The notes under the pieces were generated by a model that made no database searches, was not told the origin of the DNA, and saw nothing but the letters and a program-made list of their open reading frames with translations. A program made the translations under genes and the position numbers. A stretch of DNA of 64,000 nt from Bacteroides sp. (lineage in GTDB: Bacteria > Bacteroidota > Bacteroidia > Bacteroidales > Muribaculaceae): positions 155,363 through 219,362 of the forward strand of contig JAAVCF010000002.1 in assembly GCA_014802445.1 (NCBI GenBank), in the 5' to 3' direction. Shown piece after piece: positions 24,068 to 32,387 of the stretch (the stretch's first letter is position 1; every line of letters begins with the position of its first letter).

Positions 24068-25135
24068 ATGAGCAATCAGCTTCCATTACTTTCTGAATCG
24101 AAAAAAGCACCAAGAAACTCATCATGGGAACTGCTTCGCATTGTAGCTATGTCAATGATAGTTATATATCATTTCTTCGTACATGGCATCGGGAGAGACT
24201 CAATGCCTCATGGGTTGTATAATTTTATCCTACCGTTTATAATCTGCGGGGTCAATCTTTTCTTTATGATCTCAGGATGGTTTCTGATTAAATTTTCATT
24301 TAAGAGCATCATCCAATTAGCTGTTACAATCCTTTGCTTCACTTTGATTAATATTGCCGGATGTTGGCTCACCTCTTCCCCCATTCAATTGACAACATTA
24401 ATAAAGAATCTTTTATTTCCCATAAGTGGGAGTTGCTACTGGTTTATAAAAGTATACTTCGTAATGCTAATCTTTGCTCCGTTTATCAATGGAGCGCTGA
24501 AGGGAATGCCCATGCCAATGTTACGCAAATTAACTATTTTGCTGACCTTCGTTCAGGTTTATAGTTGTTCCATTGGATTAAACACGTGCAATCCTGACGG
24601 ATATTCACTTCTTCAGGGTGTTTATTGCTATATTCTTGCCTACTATTTACGGCGCGATAAAGACAATTTTTCAAGAATAAAAAAGAATTGTTGGCTGTTT
24701 GCAAGCCTTTTGATTATGCTTATAAGCGGTGTATGTTTTAGCGTTGCAGACATTAATCCCGTCAGAATGTTAACAGTTAAATATAACAGCCTGCCAATCA
24801 TCCTTGCCTCAGCCACTTTGGTAATGTGGTTCTCACATCTCGAGTTAAAGAGTAAGGTGGTTAACCGAGTGGCCGGCGCTGCGCTCGGCTGCTATCTGCT
24901 TCAGGATGGCCTGTTAGGATATCATTATCTGTACGACGCTATCCACAAATTCTATATAGAGAGGACTCTGGGAGAAAGCGTGTTAATGTTCTCGGCATTA
25001 TTTGTTGGTTTTTGGCTTCTCTCAATGATTTTCTCACCGATAATCAAGACATTTGCTAACGCACTTTCAAACACAGCTGACAGAACACTCCGCCGATTAA
25101 CACCCAAATTCATTACGAGTTATATAAATAACTGA
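24068..25135 (+). CDS. Acyltransferase-3 family membrane O-acyltransferase
   Basis: 355 residues, about ten membrane helices. Family pattern at the N-terminus: NSSWELLRIVAMSMIVIYHF with the conserved His of helix 1, followed by GVNLFFMISGWFL. Such enzymes acetylate or acylate sugars of surface polysaccharides, lipopolysaccharide or peptidoglycan. No glycan cluster surrounds it, so the substrate is open. The gene is far AT-richer than its neighbours, with different codon choice, indicating recent transfer. It is a single-gene unit with its own promoter, back to back with the orphan riboswitch. Confidence 0.85.
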   Translation: MSNQLPLLSESKKAPRNSSWELLRIVAMSMIVIYHFFVHGIGRDSMPHGLYNFILPFIICGVNLFFMISGWFLIKFSFKSIIQLAVTILCFTLINIAGCWLTSSPIQLTTLIKNLLFPISGSCYWFIKVYFVMLIFAPFINGALKGMPMPMLRKLTILLTFVQVYSCSIGLNTCNPDGYSLLQGVYCYILAYYLRRDKDNFSRIKKNCWLFASLLIMLISGVCFSVADINPVRMLTVKYNSLPIILASATLVMWFSHLELKSKVVNRVAGAALGCYLLQDGLLGYHYLYDAIHKFYIERTLGESVLMFSALFVGFWLLSMIFSPIIKTFANALSNTADRTLRRLTPKFITSYINN

Positions 25136-25153
25136 ATGTTATTCGGGAGAAAA

Positions 25154-25185
25154 TTTGCGGGGGAGGCGGAAAAATTGTAATTTTG
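25154..25185 (+). promoter_or_regulatory. Promoter of the YtxH/holin-like cluster
   Basis: TTTG (25154-25157), 20 bp, TAATTTTG (25178-25185), leaving a leader of about 75 nt. Confidence 0.8.
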
Positions 25186-25267
25186 AGCAGATGGCGTGAA
25201 CCTTTTTCGGGACCACGGCGTTTTAAGTGCAGAAACCGAAATTCAACTCATCAAAAAATAAAAAATT

Positions 25268-25465
25268 ATGAAAGCATTAAACGTTGTTTTAGCTGTGATT
25301 GGCGGTGCCGTTGCCGGCGCAACCGTAGGTTTGCTCATGGCCCCCGAAAAGGGCGAGAAGACTCGTGAGGACATCATCGAGTATCTGAAGAGCAAGGGCG
25401 TGAAGCTCCGTCGCAGCAAAATCGAAGAACTCGCTGACGAAATTGCAGAAGAGATTAAGAAGTGA
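25268..25465 (+). CDS. YtxH-domain small membrane protein 1
   Basis: 65 residues: one N-terminal membrane helix with small residues (AVIGGAVAGATVGLLMAPEKG) and then a charged amphipathic helix. The APEKGEKTRE signature marks the YtxH family, general-stress and envelope-associated proteins, sometimes mislabelled gas-vesicle proteins. Molecular role unknown. A paralogue of the same length follows 144 bp downstream. First gene of a four-gene group with a holin-like protein and a basic 98-residue protein. Confidence 0.85.
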   Translation: MKALNVVLAVIGGAVAGATVGLLMAPEKGEKTREDIIEYLKSKGVKLRRSKIEELADEIAEEIKK

Positions 25466-25609
25466 TTCTGCAACAGAAAGATAACTTCTTACTCCATTCT
25501 CCTCTCTCCCTCATAATTATGTCGCTCTGTGCTCCGGCCTCGGCGGCATTAGCAATTTAATTCCGACACTCCGCATGCAGGGGTGGTAACCCATTCAAAA
25601 TCAAGAACA

Positions 25610-25807
25610 ATGAACAATCTGACTCTGCTTTATGCTTTTCTGGGCGGTGCTATCGTGGGCGCCGGTGCAGCTGTGCTTTTCGCTCCCGAGAAGGGCGAGG
25701 ATGTGCGTCAGCGCATCAAGACCATGCTCCGCAAGAAGGGCATCTGCTGCTCTGACAGCGAAATTGACGCTCTGGTGGAGCAGCTCACCACTGAGATTGA
25801 CGATTAA
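25610..25807 (+). CDS. YtxH-domain small membrane protein 2
   Basis: 65 residues from the ATG giving MNNLTLLYAF; a GTG/ATG nine codons earlier is rejected because only this start matches the length and helix of the first copy. GGAIVGAGAAVLFAPEKGEDVRQ parallels its neighbour, and the C-terminal helix is acidic. Two adjacent Cys (CC) appear at about residues 50-51. Tandem YtxH paralogues suggest a local duplication, since diverged. Confidence 0.8.
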   Translation: MNNLTLLYAFLGGAIVGAGAAVLFAPEKGEDVRQRIKTMLRKKGICCSDSEIDALVEQLTTEIDD

Positions 25808-25864
25808 GCATCCGCGGCTTCCCCGGCGGGGGGACAGACGGCTCAATGAGTCAATGCATACTAT

Positions 25865-25924
25865 CCTGACCGTCACGGGCATCGGGAGCGTCGGCTGGCG
25901 CCTGTCGGTGCCGTGAGAGTCAGG
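25865..25924. other. Long imperfect intergenic hairpin
   Basis: CCTGAC-cg-TCACGG pairs with CCGTGA-ga-GTCAGG across about 32 nt of GC-rich sequence, giving two 6-bp stems with a symmetric internal loop. It sits between the second YtxH gene and the holin-like gene, 23 bp ahead of the latter. No T-run, so processing, attenuation or mRNA stability is more likely than termination. Confidence 0.5.
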
Positions 25925-25947
25925 CAATCTTCAACACCTATTTATAT

Positions 25948-26286
25948 ATGGCCGAGAAAGAATCATCGTTAAAGACATTGTGGGCCGAGATACGCCGATA
26001 TCTCGAGCTCAACCTCGAATATGCCAAACTCACCGGCGCGGAGAAAATCACCATTCTGCTCACAGCGATAGCCACAGCGGTGGTTATCGGCGTGCTTGCC
26101 ATCCTGATTTTCTTCTTCTTCTCCATTGCTTGCGTCCACTGGCTGGGCGACCTGATGAGCATGGCGCTGGCCTACACTATCATGGCGGCCGTATATGCCC
26201 TGGTGCTGGTGGTGTTCATCGTGTTCAGGCGGGAATTGCTGATCAACCCCGTTGCCAAGTTTATTTCGCGCCTGATCCTGCGCTAA
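25948..26286 (+). CDS. Holin-like (phage_holin_3_6 type) membrane protein
   Basis: 112 residues: a soluble helix (LWAEIRRYLELNLEYAKL), then two membrane helices (about 37-60 and 70-92) and a basic end. This matches small Bacteroidetes membrane proteins assigned to the phage-holin superfamily III-like domain, which occur next to YtxH genes outside prophages. No phage genes are present, so a lytic function is not implied. Probably an envelope-stress partner of the two YtxH proteins. Confidence 0.75.
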   Translation: MAEKESSLKTLWAEIRRYLELNLEYAKLTGAEKITILLTAIATAVVIGVLAILIFFFFSIACVHWLGDLMSMALAYTIMAAVYALVLVVFIVFRRELLINPVAKFISRLILR

Positions 26287-26307
26287 CCCTTAACCTCACT
26301 GACGATT

Positions 26308-26604
26308 ATGCAAAAGAATCAATCACTGGTAGCCGCCCGGCCTCAGAACGACGACCACTGGAAGGGTTACACACTTGAAGACCTTCGCTACCGGCGCGCC
26401 TACGTGGCGGCGCGGCGCGAGCTTGAAAAAGAGCGCCTCTACAACCGTCTGGGAGCCACAAAGAAAGGTGCCACCGAGAGTGTGACCAACAGAGTGAGGC
26501 GGGTGGCCTCGATGGTTCCGTTCATGGAATACGGCATCATGGCGTTCAGCGTCGGATCAAAAGTGTTTCGCTTTTTGGGAAAATTTCGCAAGAAAAAGAA
26601 ATAA
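26308..26604 (+). CDS. Small basic conserved protein of the YtxH cluster
   Basis: 98 residues, rich in Arg/Lys with a Tyr/Arg-rich segment (YTLEDLRYRRAYVAARREL) followed by a short amphipathic region and a poly-Lys end (GKFRKKKK). No signal peptide. The moderately hydrophobic VPFMEYGIMAFSVGSKVFRFL could attach it to the membrane. It is encoded 21 bp after the holin-like gene, so is likely translated from the same mRNA. No known function. Confidence 0.7.
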   Translation: MQKNQSLVAARPQNDDHWKGYTLEDLRYRRAYVAARRELEKERLYNRLGATKKGATESVTNRVRRVASMVPFMEYGIMAFSVGSKVFRFLGKFRKKKK

Positions 26605-26653
26605 AGCTCGGGGATAATAGCTAAATTCGCGTGAAAAATCTATTTCCCGGCTT

Positions 26654-27499
26654 ATGAACGACTATATCGAGGCTCGCTTTGACTGTGAGCCCTGCTCAGA
26701 AGTTATAACCGACGTTATGGCCGCATGTCTGGCCGACGCCGGTTATGAAAGTTTTGTGCCGGATGCCACCGGCCTCACCGCCTACATCCGCCAGGAGCTT
26801 TTTGACAGCGAAGCGCTCAAAGGGCTCGTTGAATCATTCCCCCTCAGCACGTCAATCAGCGTCAGCACTCAGACCATTGAGGGGCGCGACTGGAATTCAG
26901 AGTGGGAGCGCAACTACTTTCAGCCTATCGTTGCCGCCGACGGGAGGTGTGTGATTCACAGCTCTTTCCACACTGACTATCCCGAAGCTGAATACGACAT
27001 CACCATTGACCCGAAAATGGCATTCGGCACGGGGCATCATGCCACCACATCGCTCATCATTGAGCGCCTGCTGGGGATGGAGCTCGAGGGTAAGAACGTG
27101 ATGGATATGGGCACCGGCACGGCCATCCTCGCCATCCTTGCCGCCATGCGCGGTGCCAAGGTGAAGGGGGTGGAGATTGACGAGTTTGCCTATGCCAACG
27201 CCCTTGACAATGTGGCTCTGAACGGGCATCCAGAGATTGAGCTGGCGCTGGGCGACGCTTCGGCACTTCAGGGCGTGAGCGGCATCAACCTGTTTCTGGC
27301 CAACATCAACCGCAATGTCATCACGGCTGATCTCCCCGCCTATGTCGCCACCATGGCCGACGGTGCGGAGGCTGTGTTCAGCGGGTTCTACACCGACGAC
27401 ATCCCGGTGGTGAAAGCGGCTGCTGAAGCCTGCGGACTCCGCATGGTTGACTTCACCGAGCGTGACCGCTGGGCCTCAATCCTTTTCAAAAAAGCATGA
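26654..27499 (+). CDS. prmA: Ribosomal protein L11 methyltransferase
   Basis: 281 residues. SAM-dependent trimethylation of L11. Motifs: MAFGTGHHATT (the PrmA signature), MDMGTGTAILAI with the SAM glycine loop, and VEIDEFAYANA acidic loop. NxxR/NINRNV near the catalytic segment fits the N/DPPF-like post-motif of protein methyltransferases. It is 49 bp after the YtxH cluster and overlaps the following barrel-protein gene by 4 bp. Identification is firm. Confidence 0.95.
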   Translation: MNDYIEARFDCEPCSEVITDVMAACLADAGYESFVPDATGLTAYIRQELFDSEALKGLVESFPLSTSISVSTQTIEGRDWNSEWERNYFQPIVAADGRCVIHSSFHTDYPEAEYDITIDPKMAFGTGHHATTSLIIERLLGMELEGKNVMDMGTGTAILAILAAMRGAKVKGVEIDEFAYANALDNVALNGHPEIELALGDASALQGVSGINLFLANINRNVITADLPAYVATMADGAEAVFSGFYTDDIPVVKAAAEACGLRMVDFTERDRWASILFKKA

Positions 27500-28026
27500 T
27501 GATGAACCTCCGCCGCATCCTCCTATCAATTCTCGGCGCCGCCTCACTGGCGCTGCCCGCATCGGCCCAGAGTCATTTTGCCTGGGGTGCCGAAGCCGGC
27601 GGCAGCATCGACGTGAGCGGCAACGACATGTCATCGTTTGACATCAACGCCTTCTTTGGCTATAAGAACAGATTTCTGGACATTGCGGGAGTGGGCGCCG
27701 GAATCAACATGATGGTGTCAAACAGCTGCCGCACCTTCCCGTTCTATGCAATTGTGCGCACCAGCTTCCGCTCGACGCCGTCGCTCTGCTTTCTTGACCT
27801 GCGCACGGGCTGCGCGCTCAACAACATGTCAGACAACACGTCGCAGACCACATTCTACATCTCGCCCGGACTCGGCTTCAACCTTGCCATCAGCAGCAAG
27901 TTCAAGAGCTACTTCTCAGTGGCCTACACATATAACGGCATGAGCTCCTACGGCTCGGAGCACGGAGTGACCGAGATTAACCACGGCGACCACCTGGTGA
28001 GCGCCCGCTTCGGCGTCACCTTCTGA
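27496..28026 (+). CDS. Small outer-membrane beta-barrel protein
   Basis: 176 residues with a Sec signal (RRILLSILGAASLALPASAQ) and a strand-rich mature part ending SARFGVTF with terminal Phe, as recognised by Bam. GxDISGNDMSSFDIN-like turns and aromatic girdle residues suggest an eight-strand barrel. It starts inside the prmA stop (ATGA overlap). No enzymatic motif. One of four such small barrels in the window. Confidence 0.75.
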   Translation: MMMNLRRILLSILGAASLALPASAQSHFAWGAEAGGSIDVSGNDMSSFDINAFFGYKNRFLDIAGVGAGINMMVSNSCRTFPFYAIVRTSFRSTPSLCFLDLRTGCALNNMSDNTSQTTFYISPGLGFNLAISSKFKSYFSVAYTYNGMSSYGSEHGVTEINHGDHLVSARFGVTF

Positions 28027-28053
28027 GGCTCTCCCCTATCCCGCCACCCACAC

Positions 28054-28096
28054 GAAAAAACAATTGCTGCGAAGATTTCTCTTCGCAGCAATTTTG
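28054..28096. terminator. Bidirectional terminator between barrel and glucosidase genes
   Basis: 14-bp perfect stem (AATTGCTGCGAAGA / TCTTCGCAGCAATT), loop TTTC, with T-rich ends on both strands (ATTTTG on plus; AAAAAA at 28055-28060 gives U-run on minus). It serves two convergent genes. Confidence 0.88.
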
Positions 28097-28118
28097 TTAT
28101 CCGAATGTCGGTTGAGAA

Positions 28119-30437
28119 TCAGAGGGGGCGCGAGGCGTGGAGCACGTCGGCGGTTTCCCAAACCTTGTTGGCGGGGAGATTGTAGACGGCGTTGGCGCGG
28201 ATGTCGGCCACGGAGGCTCCGAACTTCACGGTGTAGCGGCCCTTGTCGGCAACCCATGAGTGAGAATCTTCATGATAGGAAGCCAGGTCATAGTCAGTGA
28301 CGCGGAAGGTGAGAGTCTGGCTTTCGCCGGGCTCGAGCTTGCGGGTCTTGGCGAAGGCCTTAAGTTCATTGGCGGGCTTGGCAAAGCCTTCAACGGTGGG
28401 GGATGCCACATAGAGCTCCACCACCTCCTTGCCGGCAACCTTGCCGGTGTTGGTGACGGTGACGGTGGCGGTGAAGCCATCCTTACCGGCCTTGAGGGTG
28501 GGCTTTGAATAGGCAAAGGTGGTGTAGCTCAGGCCGTAGCCGAAGGGATATGACACCTCTTTGCCCTCGGTGTCGAAGTAGCGATAGCCAATGTTGATGC
28601 CCTCGGAATGGAGAGTGTAGTCAACGTTCTTCTTGGCGCGCCAGTGACCGAACATGGCATCGGGATGGTTCTCCTTCTCGCCGATGGGGAAATTGGCCGA
28701 CGAGGGATGGTCCATAGCTGCCACGGGCCAGGTTTGAGAGAGCTTGCCTGAGGGAGTCTCCTTACCGGTGAGCACATCGGCCACGGAGTTGCCGCCCTCC
28801 TGACCGGGCTGCCATGCCAGAAGGATGGCATCGGGGCGGTCCTTCCACGAAGCGGTTTCGATGACGCCGCCAACATTGAGAATCACCACCACCTTCTTGC
28901 CGCGTGACTGGAATGCGTCGCACACATTGTCGAGCAGGCGACGCTCCACTTCGGAGAGGTTAAAGTCATTGTTAATCAGACGGTCAACACCTTCGCCTGA
29001 AGAGCGGCCGAGGGTGATAACGGCAATGTCAGCAATGGCAGCCTGCTTGTCGATGGCACGGCGGTCAATGTCAAGTTCGGGGAAGGTAATCTGGCCCCAG
29101 TAAAACTCATGAGGAGCGCGGTTGGCCTCATGGTTGGCCTGCTGATAGGCCTTGTAGCTCTGATAGAGAGAGCGGAGTTCGGGGGTCACCACCAGGCCGG
29201 CATTGTTGAAACCCTCCAGCAGGTCAATGACATAGGGACGGTTAACGTGGCCCGAGCCTGAGCCGCCGCCAATGAAATCGTAGGAGGTGAGGCCAAACAT
29301 GGCTATGGTGTCGTTGGGGGTAAGCGGCAGAGTCACTCCATCGTTCTTGAGGAGCACCATGCCCTCCGTTGCCGACTGGCGAGTTACGGCAGCATGCTGC
29401 TGAAGGTCAGGCTTGTTGGAATAAGCATACTGACGATAGCGGGGAGTCTTGACAATGTAAGAGAGCACGCGGCGCACACAAGCGTCCACATCCTTGATGT
29501 CGAGGCTGCCATCATTGACCTTGGCAACAATCTCCTCAGGCTGCGAGTGCATGCCCGGCTCCATGAGGTCATTGCCGGCGCGAATCTGAGCATCGGTGTG
29601 GCGCGGGCCAATCCAGTCGGTCATCACGATTCCGTCAAAGCCCCACTCGTCGCGGAGCACGGTGGTGAGCAGCTCAGGATTCTCCTGAGTGAAGGGGCCG
29701 TTGAGACGGTTATAGCTTGCCATGACAGTCCAAGGCTTTGACTCCTTGACGGCAATCTCGAAGCCTTTGAGATAGATTTCACGCAGTGCGCGGGGCGACA
29801 CAATCTCGTCGACAGCAAGACGGTTGGTTTCCTGAGAGTTGGCGGCGAAATGCTTGAGCGATGTGCCCACACCGTTGCTCTGAACGCCGTTGACATAAGC
29901 GGCGGCGATTTTGCCGGTGAGCACGGGGTCCTCCGAATAGTATTCGAAGTTGCGGCCACAGAGCGGCGAGCGGTGCACGTTCATGCCCGGCGCGAGAATC
30001 ACGTCGCAGCCATATTCAAGCACCTCGTTGCCAATGGCTTCACCCACCTGCTCAACGAGGTCAGTGTTCCACGTAGAGGCCAGACAAACACCCACGGGGA
30101 AGCCGGTGGCGAAATAGGTGTTGGAGTCGCCCTTGCGGTGAGGGTTGATGCGCACGCCGGCAGGGCCGTCGGTGAGCACTGTGGCGGGAATGCCCAGACG
30201 CTCAATGGCAACAGTGGTGCCCGCCGCACCCGGCACATAATTCTCTGTGGAGCCCACAGCGGCACCGCCTACGAATCCGGCGTTACCGCCACCTACAAGC
30301 AGCACGGCCTTCTCCTCGAGGGTCATGGCGTTGACAATCTCGTCAATGTTGTCCGGACGTAGCTGCAACGGCTGCGCATCCACTGACAGGAACGCCGCAG
30401 TCAAGGCCGCGGCAACAGAAAGACTTCTGATTTTCAT
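28119..30437 (-). CDS. Secreted GH3 beta-glucosidase
   Basis: 772 residues from the ATG giving MKIRSLSVAAALTAAF; the longer frame from 30458 adds an unsuited N-terminus. Three-domain GH3: N-terminal barrel with nucleophile Asp in GIVMTDWIGP, HFAANSQE substrate loop, alpha/beta sandwich with LGRSSGEGVDR as likely acid/base region, and a C-terminal fibronectin-like domain (ELYVASP ... RYTVKFGAS). Releases terminal beta-linked glucose in the periplasm from oligosaccharides. It stands alone with no susCD neighbours, so its glycan is unknown. Confidence 0.93.
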   Translation of the reverse strand: MKIRSLSVAAALTAAFLSVDAQPLQLRPDNIDEIVNAMTLEEKAVLLVGGGNAGFVGGAAVGSTENYVPGAAGTTVAIERLGIPATVLTDGPAGVRINPHRKGDSNTYFATGFPVGVCLASTWNTDLVEQVGEAIGNEVLEYGCDVILAPGMNVHRSPLCGRNFEYYSEDPVLTGKIAAAYVNGVQSNGVGTSLKHFAANSQETNRLAVDEIVSPRALREIYLKGFEIAVKESKPWTVMASYNRLNGPFTQENPELLTTVLRDEWGFDGIVMTDWIGPRHTDAQIRAGNDLMEPGMHSQPEEIVAKVNDGSLDIKDVDACVRRVLSYIVKTPRYRQYAYSNKPDLQQHAAVTRQSATEGMVLLKNDGVTLPLTPNDTIAMFGLTSYDFIGGGSGSGHVNRPYVIDLLEGFNNAGLVVTPELRSLYQSYKAYQQANHEANRAPHEFYWGQITFPELDIDRRAIDKQAAIADIAVITLGRSSGEGVDRLINNDFNLSEVERRLLDNVCDAFQSRGKKVVVILNVGGVIETASWKDRPDAILLAWQPGQEGGNSVADVLTGKETPSGKLSQTWPVAAMDHPSSANFPIGEKENHPDAMFGHWRAKKNVDYTLHSEGINIGYRYFDTEGKEVSYPFGYGLSYTTFAYSKPTLKAGKDGFTATVTVTNTGKVAGKEVVELYVASPTVEGFAKPANELKAFAKTRKLEPGESQTLTFRVTDYDLASYHEDSHSWVADKGRYTVKFGASVADIRANAVYNLPANKVWETADVLHASRPL

Positions 30438-30459
30438 GAGTAAAGTTATTAAGGTCACG

Positions 30460-30467
30460 CAAATTTA
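30460..30467 (-). promoter_or_regulatory. -7 element ahead of the GH3 gene
   Basis: Minus strand TAAATTTG, 22 nt from the ATG. The nearest TTTG (30492-30495) is 24 bp away, longer than usual and within the neighbour's terminator. Confidence 0.45.
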
Positions 30468-30492
30468 ACAATCTTTATTGAAAAAACGACAC

Positions 30493-30534
30493 AAAAAAAG
30501 CATCCGTATCAGCTGTCACAGCCAATACGGACGC
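30493..30534 (-). terminator. Intrinsic terminator of the Spy-like gene
   Basis: Minus strand GCGTCCGTAT ... ATACGGATGC stem, an inner GGCTGTGACAGC-type stem, then seven T. Lies 24 bp beyond the Spy-like stop. Confidence 0.85.
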
Positions 30535-30557
30535 ATACTCTTTATTATCTATAACCT

Positions 30558-31046
30558 TTACTTAATGTCAGTTTTATTGCAAGTGCAGGGAGCGGGAGCC
30601 ACGCCGTGGCACTTAGCAGCGCCAAGAGAATCTCTTCGGCCCTTGGGACCGCCCTTCATCTTCTTGCCGTGGCCGCGACGGTCGCCGTACTTCTTGTCAT
30701 GGCGGCCAGCCTTCATGTTCTGCTCATACTGAGCATACTGCTCGGGGGTGAGAATCTGCTGCAGCTGAGTCTGATACTCCTTGCGTGCTTGAGCCTGCAT
30801 CTGGCGCACCTCGGTTTTGCGGGTCTTGCACTGCTGACGCAGCTCCTTGATTTTGGACTGCTGGTCGGCCGAGAGGTTGAGACCGTCAAAGGGCGACTTG
30901 CGGTCCTTGCGACCCTTTTCACACTTTGCTTTTGCGTTGCATTCCTGCTTGGCTTTTTCGGGAGCGCCGGCGGCATTGTCGGCGTATGCACTGAATGAGA
31001 AAGCCGATGAGGCGAGAATGGCGAGGCTAAGGATGATCTTGTTCAT
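30558..31046 (-). CDS. Spy/CpxP-like periplasmic protein
   Basis: 162 residues from the ATG giving MNKIILSLAILASSAF; the upstream frame from 31139 is non-coding in character. Signal cleaved near SAYA-D. The mature part is helical and highly basic, with LSADQQSKIKELRQQ and LTPEQYAQYEQNM, the LTxxQ pattern of Spy/CpxP envelope-stress chaperones. It also has a Lys/Gly/His-rich tail (GRHDKKYGDRRGHGKKMKGG) that may bind metals. Ends with several Cys (KCHG, PCTC). It is probably a stress-induced periplasmic protein. Confidence 0.8.
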   Translation of the reverse strand: MNKIILSLAILASSAFSFSAYADNAAGAPEKAKQECNAKAKCEKGRKDRKSPFDGLNLSADQQSKIKELRQQCKTRKTEVRQMQAQARKEYQTQLQQILTPEQYAQYEQNMKAGRHDKKYGDRRGHGKKMKGGPKGRRDSLGAAKCHGVAPAPCTCNKTDIK

Positions 31047-31188
31047 AATAGAAAAATGTTTTTGAAGTTTTTTACTTGTTTTATCTTGTTTCTGATGGTT
31101 AGACGCGGCATTAGGCATGAAGTTTAATCTCCATGCCACTTTTAACTTACATTAAGAAACTAAGGGAATCCTGACGGGGCGCCGGGTG

Positions 31189-31920
31189 TCAGCGTAAATG
31201 AGTGGCTGCAAGGGCCAGAACGCTCGTTTTGGGAGCTGAGGGGAGTGAGTGGAGCGCGGTGAGGCAGGCGAGCATTGTGGCTCCGGTGGTGACCACATCG
31301 TCCACCACCAGCACATGCTTCCCGGCAAGTTCGGCCGGCCGGTCCACCTCATAGGTGTGGCGCGCATTAATCCATCGCTGCCAGGCGTTTTTGCGCGTCT
31401 GAGTGTCGTGGGGACGCCGCGCCACAAGGTTGCCTGCCACTGGAATACCGGTGACCTTGCTGATTCCCAGCGCAATCTCATGCGCCTGATTATAGCCTCG
31501 GCGGCGCTGCTTGCTGATGTGCATCGGCACCGGCAGAATCGCGTCCATGCCGTCGAAGAAACCGTCGGCCACAATCTCCCGCGCATAAATCTCGCCCCAA
31601 AGGCGCGCCAGGCTAAACATTCCGCGATACTTGGCGTCATGAATCATGGCCGAATACTCATTCTTGCGGAGATAGAAAAACCAAGCTCCGGCGCGGTCCA
31701 CGAGGACACCCGGCGACGACAGGCGCTCATGGAGAGTGTTGAAGCGCGAGGTGTGGATGAGAGTGCGCGGCAGCCCGGCAAGGCAATGGAGACAGAGCCC
31801 CTGCTCACCCTCCACGAGCGAAGTGTGGCACACGGTGCACACCCGCGGGTAAATCTGAGCCAGGAGGTCCTCACCCCAGCGGGCCGCAGCGGCTATCAGT
31901 CGGGCGATTGCACTTCCCAC
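31189..31920 (-). CDS. comF: ComF-family phosphoribosyltransferase-like protein
   Basis: 243 residues. N-terminal zinc site CTVC...CLHC (about 28-49), then the type I phosphoribosyltransferase core with PRPP loop VLVVDDVVTTGATM. ComF proteins take part in DNA uptake in naturally competent species, and family members exist in many bacteria of unproved competence. comEC occurs in this window too. It overlaps recX by 25 bp, so it is probably translated from prmC-recX-comF mRNA. Confidence 0.9.
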   Translation of the reverse strand: MGSAIARLIAAAARWGEDLLAQIYPRVCTVCHTSLVEGEQGLCLHCLAGLPRTLIHTSRFNTLHERLSSPGVLVDRAGAWFFYLRKNEYSAMIHDAKYRGMFSLARLWGEIYAREIVADGFFDGMDAILPVPMHISKQRRRGYNQAHEIALGISKVTGIPVAGNLVARRPHDTQTRKNAWQRWINARHTYEVDRPAELAGKHVLVVDDVVTTGATMLACLTALHSLPSAPKTSVLALAATHLR

Positions 31921-32387
31921 AATGCCGGAGAGTTAATGATTTTGACCAGCAGCGATGTCTCAAAGCCGCGACCGGCGCCAAACCGCAGCAGCTTCATCTT
32001 CGACTCGCGGTCAGGCTCCATATCGCGCGCGCGCGTCCTTATAATATCGTAAGCCTTACGGCGATAGTCGTCGGGGTCAAGAGCCTCTATAGCCTCATCA
32101 ATCTCGTCGCGCCCCACCCCCTTTGCCCAGAGGCCCTGAGAAATCTTGTAGCGCCCCCAGCCGCTGAACAGCAGCTTATCATGCGCATAGGCCTTGGCAA
32201 AGCGGAAGTCGTCAACAAAGCGCTCACGCTCAAGCTCTTCAATGACCATTGACGCCTGGCGCTCGGTGAGCCCCCAGCGGGCCATTTTCCGGCGCAAGTC
32301 GCCGCTACACTGTTCCGAAGCGGCGCAGAGGGCCTTGAGGCGTCCTGCGGCAGCCTCCACCGTCATCTTTGTTTGCTTTCTTATCAT
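31896..32387 (-). CDS. recX: Regulatory protein RecX
   Basis: 163 residues from the ATG that overlaps the prmC stop (4 bp); a longer frame from 32480 lies inside prmC and is dropped. RecX blocks and remodels RecA filaments. Three-helix repeats are visible: ERERFVDDFRFAKAYAHDKLLFSGWGRYKI-type pattern (about 55-85, split here for length) and KISQGLWAKGVGRDEIDEAI. recA is not nearby in the window. Family identification is firm. Confidence 0.9.
   Translation of the reverse strand: MIRKQTKMTVEAAAGRLKALCAASEQCSGDLRRKMARWGLTERQASMVIEELERERFVDDFRFAKAYAHDKLLFSGWGRYKISQGLWAKGVGRDEIDEAIEALDPDDYRRKAYDIIRTRARDMEPDRESKMKLLRFGAGRGFETSLLVKIINSPALWEVQSPD

Noticed and set aside
25948..26604. Prophage remnant because of the holin-like gene
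   Set aside because: No lysin, portal, terminase, integrase or tail gene, and the host genes around are continuous. Holin-like is only a fold label.
31249..32052. 267-codon antisense frame over comF/recX
   Set aside because: Crosses two real genes on the opposite strand and shows no coding features.
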